A DNA stretch of 33,106 bases from a virus, in IMG/VR virus record IMGVR_UViG_3300032285_005265, positions 1-33,106 of that record; one strand, written 5' to 3'. Below, one piece after another: positions 29,565 to 33,106 of this stretch (position 1 is the stretch's first letter; the number at the start of each line of letters is the position of its first letter). A model generated the notes under the pieces. It was given only the letters and a program-made list of their open reading frames with translations. It was not told the origin of the DNA and did not search any database. Both the position numbers and the translations under genes were made by a program.

Positions 29565-29873
29565 ATGCGTATTGAACAAGAATTAATTGAAGGACTTGAG
29601 GAGGTGCTTGAGCACCAACAAGGACGCAGGAAACTTCGCGGTAAAACGAGGGAACTCCCAGATCCTCCTCATCGTTGGAATGCTCGCAAAATTAAGCGCC
29701 TTCGCGAAGCCGTACTTCAATTAAGCCAGACCGAGTTTGCGGTATTGCTCAATGTCAAAACTCCTACCGTTCGAGCTTGGGAACAAGGCCACAATGTCCC
29801 ATCTGGAGCCGCTGCTCGATTGTTGCAGGTCTTTGAAAATGATCAATCATTAGTTCACAAACTCTGCGCCTAG
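29565..29873 (+). CDS. XRE-family antitoxin (HigA-type)
   Basis: This 102-residue antitoxin has a basic N-terminus (EHQQGRRKLRGKTRELP), then an XRE helix-turn-helix (IKRLREAVLQLSQTEFAVLL, NVKTPTVRAWEQGHNVPSG) in its second half. AAGGAAG lies before the ATG. The gene ends exactly against the spike gene on the other strand: the two stop codons share CTAG at 29870-29873. It likely neutralises the RelE-type toxin and represses the shared promoter. Confidence 0.8.
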   Translation: MRIEQELIEGLEEVLEHQQGRRKLRGKTRELPDPPHRWNARKIKRLREAVLQLSQTEFAVLLNVKTPTVRAWEQGHNVPSGAAARLLQVFENDQSLVHKLCA

Positions 29874-30679
29874 CCTGCCGTCACATCACTCACCCCAGTT
29901 GAGGGAGAGCCTGTGATCATATCTACAAACGGGTCACTTGTGGTCGTAAGTACTTTTCCAGATTTTCCGTTAAGTGAAATGGATGCGGCATCCACTGAGC
30001 AATCCCCGCCTGCTTGAATTGAGCATTTCCCACTCGCATGAATGGTTGCGTCTGCTCCTGCATTCACCGTACAAGCCCCGCCCGATTGGACGCTCACTGC
30101 ACCACTAGCGTTCACCGAGCAATCCCCACTGGATTGAATCGAGACCTTACCACTTGCCACCACTTTCGTATCCTGGGTCGTTGTGATCGTGATGGTTCCT
30201 GAATTAAGCACCACGCTTGAGCCATCGGGTTGACTCACCGTGATCTTCTCAGAGCCTTGAGTCTCATCGACTAAAATCTTTTGACCACTCTTAAACACCC
30301 ATCCCCGCACCTGAGGTCCTTGATCCCCGTAGCCTGAAATAAAATCCTGTGGCAACTCCCCCTGAGCCCAATACCCGCCCGTGTAGCGCGGGAAATTAAT
30401 ATCCCCGTTTTCAAAAAACACATCCACAATCTCGCCCACATAAGGCGGCATGAACTGACCTACGCCCGCTCCCGCAAACGGCATTCCAGCCGGGTCACAC
30501 CAATTCTCAAGCACCTCTCCTTCCCTCAGAATGGAAGGCAGAGAAATCTTAATCCTCCCCCGCTGCTCCGGGTCGTTCGTGTCCTCCACCTTCCCCGGAT
30601 AAACGGAATAGTATTTCCCGTAAAACTCTAAGCCCAGGTGCTTGACGTTGGTTAAAAACTCAATGAACTGGTTGATCAA
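29870..30679 (-). CDS. gpV/gp45-like baseplate spike
   Basis: This 269-residue spike has an N-terminal OB-type domain (FYGKYYSVYPGKVEDTNDPE, then GRIKISLPSIL) with the conserved WCDPAGMPFAG and GQFMPPYVGEIVDVFFENGD of gpV/gp45-type proteins. From about residue 145 it is a triple-stranded beta-helix of octads (SGKVSIQSSGDCSVNASGAV). Cys187, 203, 219 and 227 are spaced by 16, 16 and 8 residues, so they line up along one face. It starts with TTG overlapping the hub stop. Confidence 0.75.
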   Translation of the reverse strand: MINQFIEFLTNVKHLGLEFYGKYYSVYPGKVEDTNDPEQRGRIKISLPSILREGEVLENWCDPAGMPFAGAGVGQFMPPYVGEIVDVFFENGDINFPRYTGGYWAQGELPQDFISGYGDQGPQVRGWVFKSGQKILVDETQGSEKITVSQPDGSSVVLNSGTITITTTQDTKVVASGKVSIQSSGDCSVNASGAVSVQSGGACTVNAGADATIHASGKCSIQAGGDCSVDAASISLNGKSGKVLTTTSDPFVDMITGSPSTGVSDVTAG

Positions 30680-32070
30680 GAAATGACTCCACTCGTGGTT
30701 GATGCTTTTTGGTTCGATGAGGAGGGGTTTTTCGTCTCATTGGGGGACACTTTATCCTGCACCGCATCCACCCCTTTACTAATCAAAGGAACAATCCCAA
30801 ACGTCGTTGCAAGCGAAAGTTTCGTGGTGACACCGTCAGCTCCAAAATCATGGGTCACCTCCAGTAAATCATACTTACCACTTAAGATTTTAACCCCCGA
30901 GACCTCCACATGAATCGGAATTCCGGGTTTTAAATCCACAATGCCTACCGTTGTGATCTCATAGGTGAGAGCCTTATCCGTGAATTGATTAAAAATCCCC
31001 TCAAAGGTTTCCACCACACTCGTTCCAAAGCTTGCTCCTCGGTGTGGCAGCGTGACGTTATGGTACTGATCATTGCCCTCAAGGTTCGCACCCACGCCTG
31101 TTTTATTGCGTGAGACGAGCTCTTGATTCGTCTTCGGTGGGATTGTTTCAGGGTTTGAGGAGGCTTCTGATTTCTCCTTCTTGCTTCGATCATAGGCAAA
31201 CACCTGCTTGAGCATTTGCCCATTCATATAATTCACGAGAGAAGTCTGCATGTCCAAAATCGGATAGCGCCCTTCGTTCGGATTAATCTGTCCCCAGAGC
31301 ACGAGCGTGATTCCACTCCCATCGCGGGTACTCATGTAATTCTTACTCACCAGCTCATAAGTGGGCGGATCGTCTTTGGATTGGGTGGGAAACTCATGGA
31401 GATAGGCATTGGATTTGAGCAAAATTTTCTTCAGCTCTGCCAAGTGCGTCCCTGATGAAACCATCGTTTCAGTCTTCTCCAGAGCCGCAGCCAAGTGCGA
31501 GTCATCCGCATGGGTGATGATGCGTGCATCAGTGCCCACATAGCTTTGAATCAAATCCATTCGTTTGGATTGAGTGACAGCCTTATTGAAACTCTTATCC
31601 CCACGCTCAAAGAGCATCCCTACACCCGAGAGCTTAATGGTGATGCCTTCTTCCGAAATATTGATCTCTGGAACGAGTAAAATTGCCTTAAAAAAGGCTG
31701 ATGATCTGCCGCCGTAGTGAATCTGCAGGTTCATCGTGTTAAAATTAATCTTTGATAACGCCTCAGCCGCCAAATCTGGGCTTTTCGTGGATTGATCGCT
31801 ACTCGGTAAAGAGCCCCCAAAACCCATCCCTATGGGGGAGTTTTTTAACTGCAAAAGGGAGACGGCTTTATCAAAAGTTGGGTTTAAATTTACGGTAATT
31901 TCTAGGAATTTTAAAAGCGAGAGTTTAACGGAAACTGAGTTAATAAAGTGAGCCGAACGGAATTTTGAGTCATACGTTGAACCCGGATAAAACAAATCCG
32001 AGAGGCTCATGACTTGGCCATCGGAGGTTTTGAAATAAAGCTCAACTGAGCCACCGTAAAGATCAATCAT
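30676..32070 (-). CDS. Baseplate hub protein (gpD-like)
   Basis: This 464-residue protein sits between the tape-measure and spike genes, the place of the hub (P2 gpD, T4 gp27 function). It has a beta-rich core with GMGFGGSLPSSDQ, ITIKLSGVGMLFERG and SGITLVLWGQINPN, and a later domain with LKPGIPIHVEVSGVKILSGK, a pattern typical of gpD-type hub proteins. The C-terminal 35 residues are Ser/Lys-rich and flexible. It overlaps the tape-measure stop (TGATG) and the spike start. Confidence 0.65.
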   Translation of the reverse strand: MIDLYGGSVELYFKTSDGQVMSLSDLFYPGSTYDSKFRSAHFINSVSVKLSLLKFLEITVNLNPTFDKAVSLLQLKNSPIGMGFGGSLPSSDQSTKSPDLAAEALSKINFNTMNLQIHYGGRSSAFFKAILLVPEINISEEGITIKLSGVGMLFERGDKSFNKAVTQSKRMDLIQSYVGTDARIITHADDSHLAAALEKTETMVSSGTHLAELKKILLKSNAYLHEFPTQSKDDPPTYELVSKNYMSTRDGSGITLVLWGQINPNEGRYPILDMQTSLVNYMNGQMLKQVFAYDRSKKEKSEASSNPETIPPKTNQELVSRNKTGVGANLEGNDQYHNVTLPHRGASFGTSVVETFEGIFNQFTDKALTYEITTVGIVDLKPGIPIHVEVSGVKILSGKYDLLEVTHDFGADGVTTKLSLATTFGIVPLISKGVDAVQDKVSPNETKNPSSSNQKASTTSGVIS

Positions 32071-33106
32071 CAGCCGCCCGCAGCCTTCACTTTCAACTGA
32101 GCCGAAGTGTTCTCGCCTGCTTTATCAGAGGTCACTTTCACTTCCATTTTCTTAATCGAGTTAGCTGCCATCTTACTGAGGAACTCATTGTTCTGCTCGG
32201 CTAAATCGTTTTGCCTCTGAAGCAGCAAGATGATTCCGGCTGAGGAGTCCTTTTGAGTGGAATTCAATTCCGTGATCGCTCGAAGCTGAGATTGCCGATC
32301 CATGAAAGCAGGGTCTTTTACCCCACCCGATGAGAGGTTCTCAGGTAACTCCTGAGGAGCCATCGGTACAATCGGACGATTCATGAGGGTTTGCTTGGTT
32401 TTAATATCAACGACGTTATTCTTCGGATCTGGTGTGCCTAAAGCTCGTTGATCCACAATCGGAGTGCTCTGTGCCGGTTGATTCTTCTTTTCAGGATTTT
32501 CTTTTGCCGATGGAAAAAGTTTGTCCTTAATCCATCCAGCAGCACCCATGCTGATGTTATCTATGATATTCCAGATAGATTTAAGAAGAATATCCATCGC
32601 TCCAGTGCCTTCTTGAAACGCTTTAATGATGCCAGTGACCACATCATATAAAAGAAAAACAGAACCAAAGATCCGTCCGATGAATTTCCCAAACTTAAAA
32701 ACCGCAGCAAAAATAGGATTCTCAAAGACCCATTTAAACTTAGAACCCACGGATAAGATCATCTCACCGAACTTACCCACACCTTCCATGACCTTACCCA
32801 TGAAGGAGCCTAGTTTGCCCATGATGTTTCCAATGAAACCAAACCTCTCGCTCACGGCACCAACTATTTTTCCTACTCGCCCAAAAATCTCACCCAACCA
32901 CTCACTGGCCTTAGCCACGGGCTTAAACGTTTTTGAGTACTCCCACATTTTAGAGATCAGGGTTTGAAAAAACCCCGATGTGGCCTGAACGATTTTAAGA
33001 TCCTTAAAAAGACTGACAACTTTCGCGAGAGGCGAGACAAAACCCATTAAAGCGCCCGCTACCAATCCGAGAGGAGCCAGAAGGACTGAAAACAAATCAC
33101 TCCAAA
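32070..33106 (-). CDS. C-terminal part of a tape-measure protein (partial)
   Basis: The frame is open to the window edge, so the true start lies outside; a TTG at 33095 is not a credible start. The visible part (345 residues) has amphipathic helices and repeated Gly-rich segments (VGKIVGAVSERFGFIGNIMG, KLGSFMGKVMEGVGKFGEMI) with membrane-like stretches, then a helical, Asn/Gln-rich C-terminus (LLLQRQNDLAEQNNEFLSKM). That is typical of a tape-measure protein that spans the tail lumen and ends at the hub gene. It shares one base with the hub start. Confidence 0.65.
   Translation of the reverse strand, partial: WSDLFSVLLAPLGLVAGALMGFVSPLAKVVSLFKDLKIVQATSGFFQTLISKMWEYSKTFKPVAKASEWLGEIFGRVGKIVGAVSERFGFIGNIMGKLGSFMGKVMEGVGKFGEMILSVGSKFKWVFENPIFAAVFKFGKFIGRIFGSVFLLYDVVTGIIKAFQEGTGAMDILLKSIWNIIDNISMGAAGWIKDKLFPSAKENPEKKNQPAQSTPIVDQRALGTPDPKNNVVDIKTKQTLMNRPIVPMAPQELPENLSSGGVKDPAFMDRQSQLRAITELNSTQKDSSAGIILLLQRQNDLAEQNNEFLSKMAANSIKKMEVKVTSDKAGENTSAQLKVKAAGG

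Noticed and set aside
33093-33106. TTG at 33095 as start of the last gene
   Set aside because: The frame stays open to the window edge and the visible part is a tape-measure C-terminus, so the real start is outside.

Overview
The window is the tail, host-interaction and accessory part of a contractile-tailed (myovirus-type) phage or prophage. Nearly every gene is on the minus strand, so the module reads from right to left. Lipoboxes on two encoded proteins, a heptosyltransferase-like enzyme and an RmlB-like sugar-nucleotide enzyme point to a Gram-negative host. I cannot name the host or phage. There is no capsid, terminase, integrase or replication gene here, and no rRNA, tRNA or CRISPR.

Right part (33.1 to 20.6 kb, in transcription order): C-terminus of a tape-measure protein, a baseplate hub (gpD-like), a gpV/gp45-like spike, a 199-aa conserved-type protein, a gp25-like wedge, a gpJ-like wedge, a 147-aa protein, a gpI-like protein with serine-rich repeats, and several fibre or collar proteins. 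Start and stop codons mostly overlap or nearly touch, which suggests one long operon. A RelE/HigB-type toxin and XRE antitoxin pair sits on the opposite strand inside this operon with its own promoter.

Middle (20.9 to 10.1 kb): a small virion gene whose 3' end was replaced by a complete IS200/IS605-type element (divergent tnpA and tnpB). The interrupted reading frame can be rejoined exactly across the element. Then come a GT9-type glycosyltransferase, a J-domain co-chaperone (4-nt overlap), a fibre adaptor, a 1032-aa fibre made largely of coiled-coil repeats, and a 1019-aa protein. The last joins a phage-fibre N-terminal domain to a complete-looking multicopper oxidase, lies between two strong terminators, and is the most unusual object in the window. 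The J-domain protein next to a huge repetitive fibre suggests a dedicated folding helper.

Left part (10.1 to 4.2 kb): two small fibre-like proteins, a membrane or lysis-like cluster (coiled coil plus transmembrane segment, holin-like, lipoprotein, spanin-like), a tail-tube/baseplate-like protein, small proteins and an RmlB-like dehydratase.

Far left (4.2 kb to 1): small regulators and morons. These include a tandem ribbon-helix-helix protein, a 33-codon scar of a DNA methyltransferase gene, an HNH nuclease, a DUF4258/HTH toxin-antitoxin pair with its own promoter and operator, two genes sharing a palindromic operator, a CsgG/LpoB-like lipoprotein, a ribbon-helix-helix gene coupled to a frameshifted partner, and the end of a second IS200/IS605-type element at the window edge. 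Separately promoted morons and toxin-antitoxin genes fit a temperate or plasmid-like lifestyle, but this is inference.
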